Shown: positions 45,725 through 56,511 of the stretch, one piece after another
How the letters are laid out: every line of letters starts with the position of its first letter
How positions within the stretch are numbered: the stretch's first letter is position 1
Source: Camellia lanceoleosa
Taxonomy: Eukaryota > Streptophyta > Magnoliopsida > Ericales > Theaceae
Length of the DNA stretch: 64,000 nt
Assembly (NCBI GenBank): GCA_025200525.1
Contig: CM045770.1
Location: 124,845,429-124,909,428 of the forward strand
Direction of reading: 5' to 3'
Position numbers and translations under genes: made by a program
Notes under the pieces: model-generated
Seen by the model: the letters and a program-made list of their open reading frames with translations, nothing else
The model's database searches: none
Told to the model about the DNA's origin: nothing

Positions 45725-47275
45725 GTGCAGGATGATGACCGAGATGCGCCGCCACAAGGAGTTATTAATGTCATCCAAGGCATAGTGGAACCGGAGCGTG
45801 TTTGCGAACTCCGGGGTATGATCAAGAAAGCAGAGCATATGAGGAAAGTTTTGTCGATGCAGCCCGCCACCAAGAGAGGGAAGACCGAAGAGAAAGATGT
45901 GATAAGTTTCACTTCAAGGGATCTAGAGCGAATCCAGACACCACACAACGATGCCCTAGTAGTGACGCTTCGCATCAAGGAATTTGATGTCAAACGAATC
46001 TTGATCGATCAGGGAAGCTCGGTCGAGATCATGTATTACGACGCGTTTAAGCAACTCAAACTTCGAGAGACAGACTTGGCTCCGGCAACTTCGCCACTTG
46101 TTGGTTTCAACTCACAGCCAGAGTGGCCCTTGGGAAAGATTATCCTACCGGTCAAAGCGGGATCCGTCGTCAAGCAGGTGGAGTTTTGGGTGTTACACGT
46201 GCCTTCGACTTACAACCTCATCCTGGGAAGAGGATGCCTTCACGCCATGCAAGCTGTAGCATCGACCTACCACCAGGTGATGAGATTCCCCTCGGCTATG
46301 GGGGCAATCGAGGAGATTTGGGGGGACCAGGTCATGTCCAAGCAGTGCTTCGTGGCTGTGAACGGCAGTCGGGCTGCCAAAGGATTCGTGCAAATGATAG
46401 AAGGACCGGAGGACCGAGGTATGTTGGAGGATGTGGGCACCAAGGCAGAGGACAAAGCTGTGGAGGACCTGGTTGAGGTGCGAATCGATGTGGAGCAGCC
46501 AGACAAGTTCTTCCTGCTCGGATCCAACCTCACCGCTAATGAAAGGACCGAAATGGTTGAATTCTTGATGACCAACATCGAAGTCTTCGCGTGGTCGCCC
46601 TACGACATGCCCGGCCTTGATCCAAACTTTATCTGCCATCACCTCAACGTCTTCCCTGGAGCAAAGCCAGTAATCCAGCGAACAAGGAGGTCAGCGTTGC
46701 ATCACGCCGAGGTAGTTGCGGAGGAAGTCAAAAATTTGCTTGAGGCACGAGCAATTCAGGAAGTGCATTACCCCAGGTGGATCTCCAACACCGTGGTGGT
46801 GCCCAAGAAGAATGGCAAGTGGCGAGTTTGTGTCGACTACAAGACGGTCAACCGAGCTTGTCCCAAAGATAGCTTCCCCCTGCCGCGCATTGACCAGCTT
46901 GTGGATTTGACAGCTGGACATAGTAGACTCAGTTTCTTGGATGCCTACCGCGACTACCATCAGATCGCCATGCACGGGCCGGATCGAGAAATCACCTCCT
47001 TCACGACTCCGAGAGGACTCTTTTGCTACCGGGTCATGCCTTTTGGTTTAAAGAACGCCGGGGCAACTTTTCAGAGGATGGTGACCAAAATGTTCGCTCC
47101 TTTGCTTGGTCGGACACTGGAGGCTTACATCGACAATATGGTGGTAAAGAGCCGACATGAAGTAAACCATTTGTCCGACCTAGCCGAGATGTTTGCCATT
47201 CTCAGGAAGCACAATTGCGCTGAGCAGCGTCAAGTGTGCCTTTGGCGTGATCCGGGAAATTCTTGGGATTCCTAG
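45725..47275 (+). pseudogene. pol: Protease and reverse transcriptase part of pol, inactive
   Basis: 516-codon open frame. The 45725 start is only the first Met of the frame. Protease: ILIDQGSSVEIMYYDAF near residues 92-108, the 'DQGSS' form of the aspartic active site seen in Tat-like elements. RT: EEVKNLLEARAIQEVHYPRW, VVPKKNGKWRVCVDYKTVN, CPKDSFPLPRIDQLVD, LSFLDAYRDYHQI, PFGLKNAGATFQRM. The catalytic box reads YIDN (47126-47137) in place of Y-x-D-D, so the second metal-binding Asp is lost (GAT to AAT would explain it). Near 47215 the frame shifts; the next frame shows the expected KCAFGV stretch. RT copies the RNA into DNA in the particle. Confidence 0.9.
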
Positions 47276-47322
47276 TCACAAACCGGCATCAAGGCATCTA
47301 ACTCAGATCGAGCCGTGAAGAG
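47276..47322 (+). pseudogene. Broken linker between RT and RNase H
   Basis: After the frameshift near 47215 the RT thumb and connection sequence ([17 protein letters not shown] in one frame) has small deletions and no open frame links it to the RNase H frame. Confidence 0.55.
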
Positions 47323-48813
47323 TTGAAGCCTACTTTCGGCGAAGGGCGTTCAAAGATCTGGCGGAATGGCCGCTTAATCGATCGATTTATAAGCCGGTCA
47401 TCAGATCGCTGTCGTCCATTCTTTCAAGCCTTGAAATCAAAGTTCTCGTGGGATGAAGAGTGTGACCGAGCTTTGGCTGAGCTCAAGGAATATCTTTCCT
47501 CCCCCCCATTGTTGGTTACGCCTAAGCAGGGTGAGGAACTTTACCTTTACCTTGCTGTCTCACAGCACGCAGTTAGTGCGGTGCTTGTCCGAGCTGAAGG
47601 CATCAAGCACCTCCCAATCTTCTACGTCAGTAAAACCTTGCTGCCGGCAGAGACGAGATACCTGCCGTTGGAAAAGCTTGCGTTAGCATTGATGATGGCT
47701 TCAAGGAAGTTGGCACATTATTTTCATGCCCACACCATCATCGTACTGTCTGAGTTTCCCCTTAAGGCCTTGTTCGAGCGGGCGGACTTCTCCGGCCGAA
47801 TTCTAAAGTGGGTGGTCGAATTGGGGCAATTTGATGTGAAGTTCCAACCGCGCACAGCCGTAAAGGCCCAAACTTTGGCCGATTTCGTTGCAGAGTTCTC
47901 ACCGGGGACCCATCCGGTGTGCCCGGTCGATATTACCGCGGCAGAAGACGAAGAGAATACAAGCCAGTCCGAGATACAACTCGGTGGAGTTGGCGTCGTG
48001 GAATTTGCGCGCCCCACCGAAGTATCCTCAACCTGTATAAGTCCACCAACCGGTGACGCGATGACGGAGTCGAGTATGGTTGTCCCACCCACTCTGTCCG
48101 GTACCGCATCACCCGGGGGGGAGGTAATGGACCTACTCAGCACAGAGCCTGCGGCTGGCATAATACCGCAACCTGGTGATTCGCCTACGGACTTAGGCAT
48201 TGTAGGTCGACTTGCCGAGTCCGGTGCCGAATCACCAAGGGGTCCACAAGTGGAACCAGTCAACGCAGAACTTGAGACCGAACAACCGGGCAACCGTGAT
48301 CCCATTGCCCTTCGTAACTCTCAGGACCCATCAGATTGTTGGAAGCTTTTCGTGGGGGAGATGTGGAAGCTTTTTGTTGATGGAGCGTCCAACCATTACG
48401 GCGCCGGGCTAGGTGTCGTTCTTATCTCTCCTGACGGCCTAACCATTGAACATTCCATCACCCTCGGCTTCCCAGCATCTAACAACGAGACTGAGTACGA
48501 GGCCCTTTTGGCCGGGCTCAAGAGCACTATCCAGATGAAGGTTATCGAGTTGATTGTATACAGTGACTCCCAACTTGTGGTTAACCAAGTTTCTGGGATC
48601 TACGAAGCAAAGGATGAAAGAATGGCCAAGTACCAAGCTCTGGTCAGGGAACACATCAAACAGTTTCCGGCAATCAGAGTCCAGCAGATTGGCCATGAAG
48701 AGAACAGCCGAGCTGATGAACTGGCCGGCCTCGCTTCGATGGTAGATAGTACGTATCCAAACCCCTTGTTAGTTGACTTTCTTCCACGGCCGAGCATTGA
48801 AGATGCCGGATAG
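47323..48813 (+). pseudogene. pol: Tandem RNase H domains of pol
   Basis: 496-codon open frame, pol-derived. First domain, residues about 25-190: [51 protein letters not shown]. It is the RT-linked RNase H. A Pro/Ser/Gly-rich spacer with [14 protein letters not shown] repeats follows. Second domain, residues about 340-480: [58 protein letters not shown]. The acidic set D-E-D-D is kept. A second, archaeal-like RNase H is a Tat-group mark. 'WKLFV' is doubled just before the second domain by a 24-base duplication (about 48340-48375). RNase H removes the RNA strand after reverse transcription. Confidence 0.85.
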
Positions 48814-48849
48814 ACGGATGTTTTCTGTGCCGCGCTAGGCCCTTCCTGG

Positions 48850-50067
48850 ATGGACCCAATAATTTTGTTCCTCAGAGACCGGACTCTTCCAACCGACAAG
48901 AAGGAAGCGCACAAAGTCCGGGTGAAATCAGAGCGGTTTTGGCTCTCTCCATCTGGTGCGTTGTATAAAAAGTCCTTCACTGGTCCTTATCTGAAGTGCA
49001 TACACCCAAGTAGTGTGGAGGCATTCTTGTACGAAATTCACGAAGGTATCTGCGGCAGTCATATAGGAGGCCGGTCGTTGGCCTACCGAGCTATAGATAC
49101 GGTGGCCGCAAGACGCAGCCGACGCACAGAAGTATGTCCGCAAGTGCAAAAAATGCCAGAAATTCGCCCATCAGATCCATCAGCCTGCTAGGGAACTTCT
49201 TCCCCTCACTAGTCCTTGGCCCTTCGCCATGTGGTGGCTAGATATAGTGGGGCCATTGCCAACAGCACCGGGCAACCGGAAATTCTTCATCGCAACCACG
49301 GATTACTTCACAAAATGGGTTGAAGCTGAGCCATTGGCAACGATCAAAGAGAAAGACGTGAAACGGTTCGTCTGGCAGAACGTTGTTACGCGGTTTGGCG
49401 TCCCAAAGATTTTGATCTCTGACAATGGCACCCAGTTTGACGGTCGCCTATTCAGAGGATTTTGTGAAGACCTGAAGATTGAATTTCACAACTCCACTTA
49501 AATTCCAATGGTCAAGCCGAGGCATCAAACAAGACTATTCTTGATGGATTGAAGAAACGGCTGGAGAAGGCGAAAGGAAAATGGGCCGAGGAATTACCAA
49601 GCGTCCTTTGGGCGTACCGAACAACCCCGCGGCGATCTACCAGGGAGACTCCATTTGCTTTGGCTTATGGCATGGAGGCGGTCATACCCTTGGAAGTTGG
49701 CATGCCCACCCTACGAAGCGAGAGTTTTCAGCCAGAACTGAACGCCGAGGCAATTGCCTTGGAGCTGGATCTAGTGGAAGAGCGACGGGAGAAGGCTCTC
49801 ATCCACGTGGCCGCCTACCAACAAGAGCTCTTGAAGAAGTACAACAAGACGGTGCACCCCAGACCGTTCAAAGTTGGTGATTGGGTTTTGAGGAAAGTGA
49901 TGGGCAACACCCTGGTGCCAGGTGAAGGCAAACTAGGGGCAAATTGGGAAGGACCATACAAGATCACCGGTCTGGCGGGCAAGGGGGCTTACCACTTGGA
50001 GGATCTAGAGGGTAGAGCAATACCGCGACCATGGAACGCGGCCAACCTCAAACTGTATTATTTTTAA
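48850..50067 (+). pseudogene. int: Integrase of the Tat-type element, two frameshifts
   Basis: Three overlapping frames. N-terminal zinc finger: HEGICGSH from 49040; after a frame change at about 49100, CKKC (49145-49156) with KYVRKCKKCQKFAHQIHQPA. Core: D in WWLDIVGP (49241-49243), D in SDNGTQF (49421-49423); after a second frame change near 49500, E in the NGQAEASNKTI segment (49519-49521). This is the DDE triad. The C-terminal part reads WAYRTTPRRSTRETPFALAY, FKVGDWVLRKV and ends at 50067 with LKLYYF. No chromodomain is seen. Integrase joins the cDNA ends to the host chromosome. Confidence 0.9.
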
Positions 50068-50179
50068 GTTTTTGCCTTTTCTTCTTGTGCAAAGGAATTT
50101 TTGGGCTTGCACTTCAGAATGTAATTCTTTTTGTCAATATATAGAAGTGGTTTTGTTTTAGCACTTGCACTGTTATGGG
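50068..50179 (+). other. Start of the 3' noncoding part of the retrotransposon
   Basis: T-rich sequence directly after the integrase stop leading into the 58-bp array. Nothing else visible. Confidence 0.5.
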
Positions 50180-51140
50180 AAAAACCGAGATGATTTACTC
50201 CGGTTGGAGCAGTTGGTGTTTTGTCCAACTTAGGATCCCCAGCCGAGATGATTTACTCCGGTTGGAAGAGTTGATGTTCTGTTCAACTTGATATTTCTTG
50301 CCGAGATGTTTTGCTCCGGCGAGAAGAGTTGGTGTTTTGTCCAACTTAGGATTCCCAACCGAGATGTGTTGCTCCGGTTGGAAGAGTTGATGCTTTGTTC
50401 AACTTAGATATTTCTTGCCGAGATGTTTTGCTCCGACGAGAAGAGTTGGTGTTTTGTCCAACTTAGGATTCCCAACCGAGATGTGTTGCTCCGGTTGGAA
50501 GAGTTGATGCTTTGTTCAACTTAGATATTTCTTGCCGAGATGTTTTGCTCCGGTTAAAAGAAGTTGGTGTTTTGTCCAACTCAGGATCGCCGACCGAGAT
50601 GATTTACTCCGGTTGGAGCAGTTGGTGTTTTGTCCAACTTAGGATCCCCAGCCGAGATGATTTGCTCCGGTTGGAAGAGTTAATGCTTTGTTCAACTTAG
50701 ATATTTCTTGCCGAGATGTTTTGCTCCGGTTAAAAGAAGTTGGTGTTTTGTCCAACTCAGGATCGCCAAACGAGATGATTTACTCCGGTTGGAGAAGTTG
50801 GTGTTTTGTCCAACTTAGGATCCCCAACCGAGATGATTTACTCCGGTTGGAGCAGTTGGTGTTTTGTCCAACTTAGGATCCCCAGCCGAGATGATTTACT
50901 CCGTTTGGAGCAGTTGATGTTTTGTTCAAACTTAGATATTTCTTGCCGAGATGTTTTGCTCCGGTTAGAAGAGTTGGTGTTTTTGTCCCACTTAAGCGAT
51001 CCCAACCGATATGAGTTACTCCGGTTGGAAGAGTTGTTACTTCGTTCAACAACCGAGATGGGGCTGTTTTGTTAAGCTCGAGAACATCAACCGAGTTATG
51101 AATTCCGGTTGACGAAGTGTTCCAATTTGCGTTATACCGA
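50180..51140 (+). repeat. 58-bp tandem array in the 3' part of the retrotransposon
   Basis: About 15 units start CCGAGATG, then '.tt.ctccggttgg.g.agtt', 'gtccaactta' and a variable end. Two unit types differ in the last bases: 'ggatccccag'-like and 'gatatttcttg'-like. They largely alternate, giving dimers of about 117 bp, most regularly between 50240 and 50760. The last three units, after 51000, are degenerate. Reading frames inside (60-90 codons, e.g. FNLDISCRDVLLRL) are repeat products. Such arrays are common in the 3' region of Tat-group elements. Confidence 0.95.
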
Positions 51141-51290
51141 GATGTTTTGTTGAAGGTGAAAATGATAACCGTGCAAACACTTAGCAGAAAATATGAAGTT
51201 TTTTCATTGATGGAGAAGTCATTACATGCTGAGGGGGCAGAGCCCGGTTACATAAGAAATAGAAGGCAAGCATACAAAAGAAAAAGAATC

Positions 51291-53211
51291 CTAAGCTAGG
51301 GGGGAGAGATCGGGGAACTCCTCATCAGGCTCCAGGTTAACCGTGGTGGTTTGTTCCTGGACGCCGGTCCTAGTTTGACCGGGCAGCTCCTGCGCGGTCT
51401 GATCCTCTCCAGCATCTTCCCCACCCTCTTCTTCGAGTCCTTCCTCGGCTTCAGCTTGCAGTGCACTGAAAACGTCATTGGCGTACGGAATGAGGTATGT
51501 CGGTGAGAAGACAGCCGGTGGGGAGGCAAACACATCAGTATCAGGGCCCTGGCCGAGCTGTTGACATGCAGCCTTCCATCCTGCCTTGAAGTAAATATCT
51601 TGAGTGGCAAAGACTTGTTTCTTGTAATTTTCCTCGGCTTCGTTGAAGCCATCGTTGTTGGCATCTTCGCACTCTTTCTTCCTGGACGCCTTCAAGGCAT
51701 CAAGCTCGGCTTGAAGCTCGTTCTTTCTTTTCTCGGCCGCTTCAAGTTGGCTAAGCAGCCTGTTGTTGTCAGTGTTGGCAACTTCGAGCGATGACTTTGC
51801 TCGGCCAAGCTCGGTTTGGAGGCTTTCGACCTGGCTGGCAGTGTCACTCGCCCTTTATCGAAGTCTGTGGATATGCTCCATGACCAAGTGCTGCTTTTGG
51901 ATGGCCTGCAAGAACGATTAATTAGTGAAGCAACCGGGCAAACACTTAACGAAAGTTTCAGAGGCGAAGTGGGACTTACCCTGGCCATGGACTTGGTGAT
52001 GATTTCTGGCGGGTGTCAGGAACATGGTCACTACCGACCACGTCGCTCGGTAGAAGGAATGCCTTGGAGAGATCGTAGGCGAGCAGGTGCTCTTTATCGC
52101 CCTTGATAGAAGCGGTGGCCGGGATGTCTTTTCCCCGGTGCTTCAGTTGTGGTCTCCAGATCGGTATTGGGTCGGCCGTGGCATTGGTTTGTCTTGTTAA
52201 GCTTCAGAATTTCGTAGACGGATCTGCGCATGACTCTTTTACTAGCCCGGCGTGGTGTGGGTTCCTTGCTAGTTGCGCTTTGGTGAAGCCGAAGCGACCA
52301 CGGCGCCGCTTGATTGACCGGCGGCGGGAGAGCGGATGGCTACACTTGGTATCTCGGCTGAAGTGGCGGTGAGCAGGTTTTTTATCCGGCTTCATTTCGC
52401 TATCTCTTCTTCTTCTGTCAGCCGGAGTAAGGGAACGTCTGGCAAAGATGGATCCGGAGGAGGTGATGGAGCGCGGAGGAAGTCTGTAACTTTACTCCGG
52501 CGGGGAGCAGAGTATCTATAGGTGGGTGTGTAGCCAAGCAACTGGTTGCAATCACGGTCGCGGTAACGGAGCGCGGTCCTGATTGCCTCTACGTTGGGGA
52601 AGCGGTAGTTTGCTTGCAGGGCTTGGATTGCTGCAAGAGAAGCAAGAAAAAATGATTTAAGTACAGAAACAAGGAAAAAGTAATTCAACCGAGCTAACTT
52701 GTGCGGCTTACATGAAGTGCCATTTTTTGTCGATCGTCTGCAGCATCATGGCCGTTCATAGTTGCCCGACACCCAGAAAAAATCATCATCGTGAAGATCC
52801 TTGTCTGGAGTGCCGGTCACAATTTTCTCTCTGCCCGGTCTAATTTTGAGGTAATAGGCGAGATCGTCACGGTGGCCTAATGTGTATTGGCGGAGGATCT
52901 GCCAGACCTAGGCTTATGCCCAGCCGGTTGTTCGATTCAGGCACGCCGCTTATTATTCGGTAGGTGTTCGTGGACACTTGGGTTAGCGCCCGCCGTTCGG
53001 CGCAGAACTGGTCATGAGGGGATTGACCGGGAAGCGGAGGCCTCCTTCTACAATTGACAGCACGGTGAAGGGGCATTGGTCAAGTCTGCCCCAGGGTGTT
53101 GTCTTCTCTGCCGCCAGCTCTAGATGGACGTCGGCCGGGATGCCGTACTCCTCTCTAAAGGCATCTAGCGCGGCTGGTGTATCCACTAGGAAGCGGAACT
53201 TCCCCATGTGA
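51291..53211 (-). pseudogene. Antisense reading frame of the Tat-type element, Transposase_28-like (PF04195)
   Basis: Read from 53211 downwards: GKFRFLVDTPAALDAFREEY, GIPADVHLELA, then SIVEGGLRFPVNPL. After frame changes: TQVSTNTYRIISGV and RLGISLGLAD (53076-52900), then YYLKIRPGREKIVTG and DFFWVSGNYE (about 52860-52755), then FPNVEAIRTALRYRDRDCNQ (52688-52500), and finally a coiled-coil and acidic C-terminus (ASRKKECEDANNDGFNEAEE, FKAGWKAACQQL) ending at the stop 51291. This resembles the 'putative gypsy type transposon' proteins often seen near Tat elements. It lies antisense to gag-pol and has at least three breaks. An intron may lie between 52750 and 52690. The function of the family is unknown to me. 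Confidence 0.7.
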
Positions 53212-54209
53212 CCGAGCTAGTGAATCTCGGCTGAGGGGTTTGGCACTGTGATAATTGGATGTTGCTCGGTCTTGTGAGCCTCAGATGTGGTCAAAGGTCC
53301 CCTTGGACTCTGTAGGAAAAGGATGGCGAGTGTGAGTGTGAGCGCGGTCGCGCAAAGTGAGCTGGACTTTAGCTCGGTCATAAAGAGTGCCAAACCACCT
53401 CGGTTGTCAAAGCTTATCAAGGAGCTCGGTCGCCCAAGCGGACCAGATATTAGCCCGGTTGAGCGACCAGGTCCTTTTTGCTATCTCGGTTTTTGCTGGA
53501 TTGATGGCAAACATGTTTTTAGCTCGGTCAAATTGGTTTTTTGAATCAAATGAAGACCAGAGTCGTCATGATTCTTGATGTTCTTCAGGGAAAGTGAAGA
53601 ACACCTTGAACTATTAAAGGATTAGGATGGTTTTTGATGCCCAAGTCCTAGAAGCTACGTTTTTCTGCCCTAATGTGCGAAATATCAAAGAGAATGACAT
53701 CAAGAGAGTAGTTGGAGGACTTACGAGTGTGGGGCAGTGTCTCATTCTTTGAAGCACGAACTCAGCGTTGATAAGAAACAGGGGCAAGAGCTCTGTAATG
53801 GCTTGAGGTGCGCGAGGGTCAGTAGAAACAAATCGAAGGAAGAAGGGTCGTGTATATAGGCGTTGCGAGGCCGCCAAAATTTGAATTTCATTCGACGGCG
53901 GTTGGCCGCTCGAGGATGAATGGGAGGGCGCCACCTGTCACCATTAATGACAGCATCAGAGTTGAAGAGACTGGGAACAGGTGAGGCGTCAGCCGAGCAA
54001 AACGAGGAGATAGGCTGGAGAGTCGAAGAGTCCACCGGGCTACATTCGAAGCAGGGATCATCAGCCGTGGAGTATAACCGGTCAAGCCTGCAAAGAGGAA
54101 TGTTTCACTAGCCCGGACACCATTTCGCATTCATACTACCGAGGAGTTGGAATCTCGGTCGAAGTATGTAATCCCAGTCACGCTTATGCGGACGGGATTA
54201 AGGGGCAAT
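53212..54209 (-). other. Region between antisense frame and 3' LTR
   Basis: Holds several short minus-strand frames (53217-54130) with no recognisable domain. It would be the 5' leader of an antisense transcript. A polypurine-like 'gggattaaggggcaat' directly precedes the 3' LTR (54194-54209) and is the likely plus-strand primer site. Confidence 0.5.
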
Positions 54210-55034
54210 TGAGAGGGAGATTTATGATTTGGAATTGGGCCGAAATAATAACCGAGCAAGTTGGGTGCCAGATGTGGCATTGGGCCGAAATGATCTACAA
54301 TCCGCCCAGAATAGGGCTATTAGGACTTGGGCCGGACAGGTGTTGGGCCGAGTATGCGCCGCCCAGTCCAGGAGGAGGTTGCTCGGTCAAGGCAACACTC
54401 AGGTGGACCGAGCTACCTGTAAGGCATCGACAACCGAGGTACCTATCTGCTCGGCAGGAAGGCCGACCACGGTCAGTTGAATGACCGACGCCCGCAAAGG
54501 CATAGTCAGCCGAGATACTAGTTTGCTCGGCAGGAGGACCGACCACAGGTGAACAGGAGACGTGCCGGACATGGCTTTGCCTGGATGCTGCCTAGCCCGG
54601 CTCTCTTGAGCTTAGCCAGTGAAGTGTTTGGGCATGTATCGTAGCCCGCCGGCGGCTTCGGTGCCGAGCTCCAGCAGAATAAGGTGGCGATTGAGATTAG
54701 GTGATACTTCAAGAACGCGCTTCTACGCAGATGGGATAGCAGAGCCATGTGTCAGGAGATGACAGGGAGTGGATATGGGGTGCAGAGGGTATATAAGCAC
54801 GTCTGCGCCCCCCCATACGGGGGACGAACATTTTTGGTAAGAGAACATTTACACTCAAACACTCTCCTCTCTCTCTCTCCATATCCCAAGGTGTGTGCTA
54901 ACTTGATCGTCGGAGGGGTTTTCCGGCCACACACCGCTGGGTAGCTCATCGCCGTTGTGCTTTCAGGTGATCGGACAGAAACGGAGCTAGGAAGAAAGGA
55001 GTACGGGCTCGCCGGAATATTTGCTCCCCGCACA
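54210..55034 (+). repeat. 3' LTR
   Basis: 825 bp, TGAGAGG to CCGCACA, followed by the target duplication GTTAT (55035-55039). It carries the same TATA box as the 5' LTR. It is 33 bp longer than the 5' LTR, mainly from block differences near 54330-54375, 54645-54720 and 54936-54965. Confidence 0.95.
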
Positions 55035-55516
55035 GTTATATAGTTTAATGTATTTCAACTTTTAGATAATTTGAATTTTATGTAATGTTCTAAGAATTAT
55101 ATAATTTCTCTTTATATTTTTAGTGGGTTTTTAAGTTATATTCTCTTGATTTCAATTTTAACTTCACATTACTATTTTTATTAATGTGGTTTTAGATTTT
55201 TAACAAAAACTAATTATATTAATATTATCTACCTATCTATATCTATATATATTATATAGTAAAAAGGGATTTTTAATGAGGAATCCTGTAAAAGTTTCAA
55301 TATTTCATATTAATTTTTTTTATTTTTTTTATTTTAAAGGATCAAAAAAATCTACATCAGATTTTCATTTAATCATATAAATATGGAAAATTCAATCTAA
55401 CATCCCTCTTTGACTTTTAATAATAAGAGAAATTCACATTGTAATAAGGTCCCTAGATGAATAACTAGTTTTATGTATAATCTTAACTTACATTCCCTTG
55501 ATCCAAAACCCTCCCT

Positions 55517-55557
<41 letters not shown>

Positions 55558-55697
55558 CCTCCCCCCTTCCCCCATAATTTCCTCTTAAACCAAAATCACC
55601 ATCTTCAAACCCATCAATGAAGAAGAAGAAGAAAAAGAAGTTTGAGAGTCAATCTATGGAGAATAATTGATTCATGTTGTACAAGAAGCTAGATCAA

Positions 55698-55973
55698 ATG
55701 GCGAACTAGGTGGGCATAAGCGTGGCTTCAGCGTTCTTCGCCTCTCTCAAGCAATGCGCTTGCATCAACCTCAACACCTATTATGACGATGCTGAAGATG
55801 ATGAAGAGGCCAAGGATCGCCCTCTCAAGCTCACCAAGCTCGCCTCTTATGAGTCCTTCTCCTTCTCGAACCAACCGTTGTCAAATCCGAAGAAGCCCAA
55901 GCTTTGCGAGTCATAGAATCTACCAGTGAAGAAGAAGAACCCAAACGCGAGAAGGTCTTCGCAGTTGTTATGG
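55698..55973 (+). pseudogene. Unidentified host gene fragment (5' exon), broken
   Basis: An ATG at 55698 is followed by ALA-ASN and then a TAG stop (55707-55709). The frame continues [20 protein letters not shown] and goes on to an Asp/Glu-rich part and [19 protein letters not shown]. Near 55875 the frame shifts; the other frame reads [20 protein letters not shown] and then VFAVVM before a GTGAGT donor at 55974. GC content and codon use differ from the AT-rich surroundings, so this was a real first exon. A CT-microsatellite (55525-55551) and purine-rich leader precede it. I do not recognise the family with confidence. It sits inside the Helitron-like element and may have been captured. Confidence 0.6.
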
Positions 55974-56049
55974 TGAGTGCTCAGTCTTATCTCTCTTAAT
56001 TTGGCGACACTTTATGCAAATTTTTAATTGTTTTGTGCATACCCAAGTG

Positions 56050-56503
56050 TAGGGCTACAAACGAACCGAGCCGAGCCGAGCTTTGCTGAGCTCAAGCTCG
56101 GCTCGCTTACTTATCGAGCTCGTTTATTGAGCTCGAGCTCGGCTCAGTTCAATAATTTTTTTTAATATTATTTATATTTAAATAACAAATATTATTTATA
56201 TTATTTAATATATAAAAATGTATTTATATTATTATTTTTATATATATTTATATATTTTTAATATACAAATAATGTATTTGTATATATTTATATATTATTT
56301 AATATATAAATAATATATTTATTATATAATTTAAATAAAGATAAACGAGCCGAACTTAACGAGCCGAGCTTATGCGAGCTCGAACTCGGCTCATTTACTA
56401 AACGAGCCTAATATTCGAGCTCAAGTTCGGCTCGTTTACCAAACGAGTCGAGTCGAGCCGAGCAAAGTTTGTTCATGAACGACTCGGTTCATTTGTAGCC
56501 CTA
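56050..56503. mobile_element. hAT-type MITE, 454 bp
   Basis: Ends TAGGGCTACAAA and TTTGTAGCCCTA are perfect inverted repeats, flanked by the 8-bp direct repeat CCCAAGTG (56042-56049 and 56504-56511). An 8-bp duplication and TAGGG ends fit the hAT superfamily. The outer 130-200 bases are full of GAGCC, GAGCTCG and CTCGGCTC motifs that make both arms foldable. The centre (56150-56340) is AT-rich. There is no coding capacity. Confidence 0.95.
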
Positions 56504-56511
56504 CCCAAGTG

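Larger units (their letters stand above)
43176..55034 (+). mobile_element. Ty3/gypsy LTR retrotransposon, Tat type, 11.86 kb
   Basis: Two LTRs (43176-43967 and 54210-55034) begin TGAGAGG and end CCGCACA. The target duplication is GTTAT (43171-43175 and 55035-55039). Internal order: primer binding site, gag, protease, RT, RNase H, second RNase H, integrase, then a long noncoding 3' part with a tandem array and an antisense reading frame. Protease-RT-RNaseH-integrase order defines Ty3/gypsy. The second RNase H domain, lack of a chromodomain and the long 3' region with extra antisense coding are marks of the Tat group. Frameshifts in pol and a changed RT active site indicate a dead copy. It is much GC-richer than its surroundings. 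Confidence 0.95.

Noticed and set aside
44622..48980. Many minus-strand frames of 60-193 codons opposite gag and pol
   Set aside because: They are shadows of the sense frames, with no motif of their own, unlike the antisense frame at 51.3-53.2 kb.
50512..51075. Reading frames of 62-89 codons after the integrase
   Set aside because: They are translations of the 58-bp tandem repeat.
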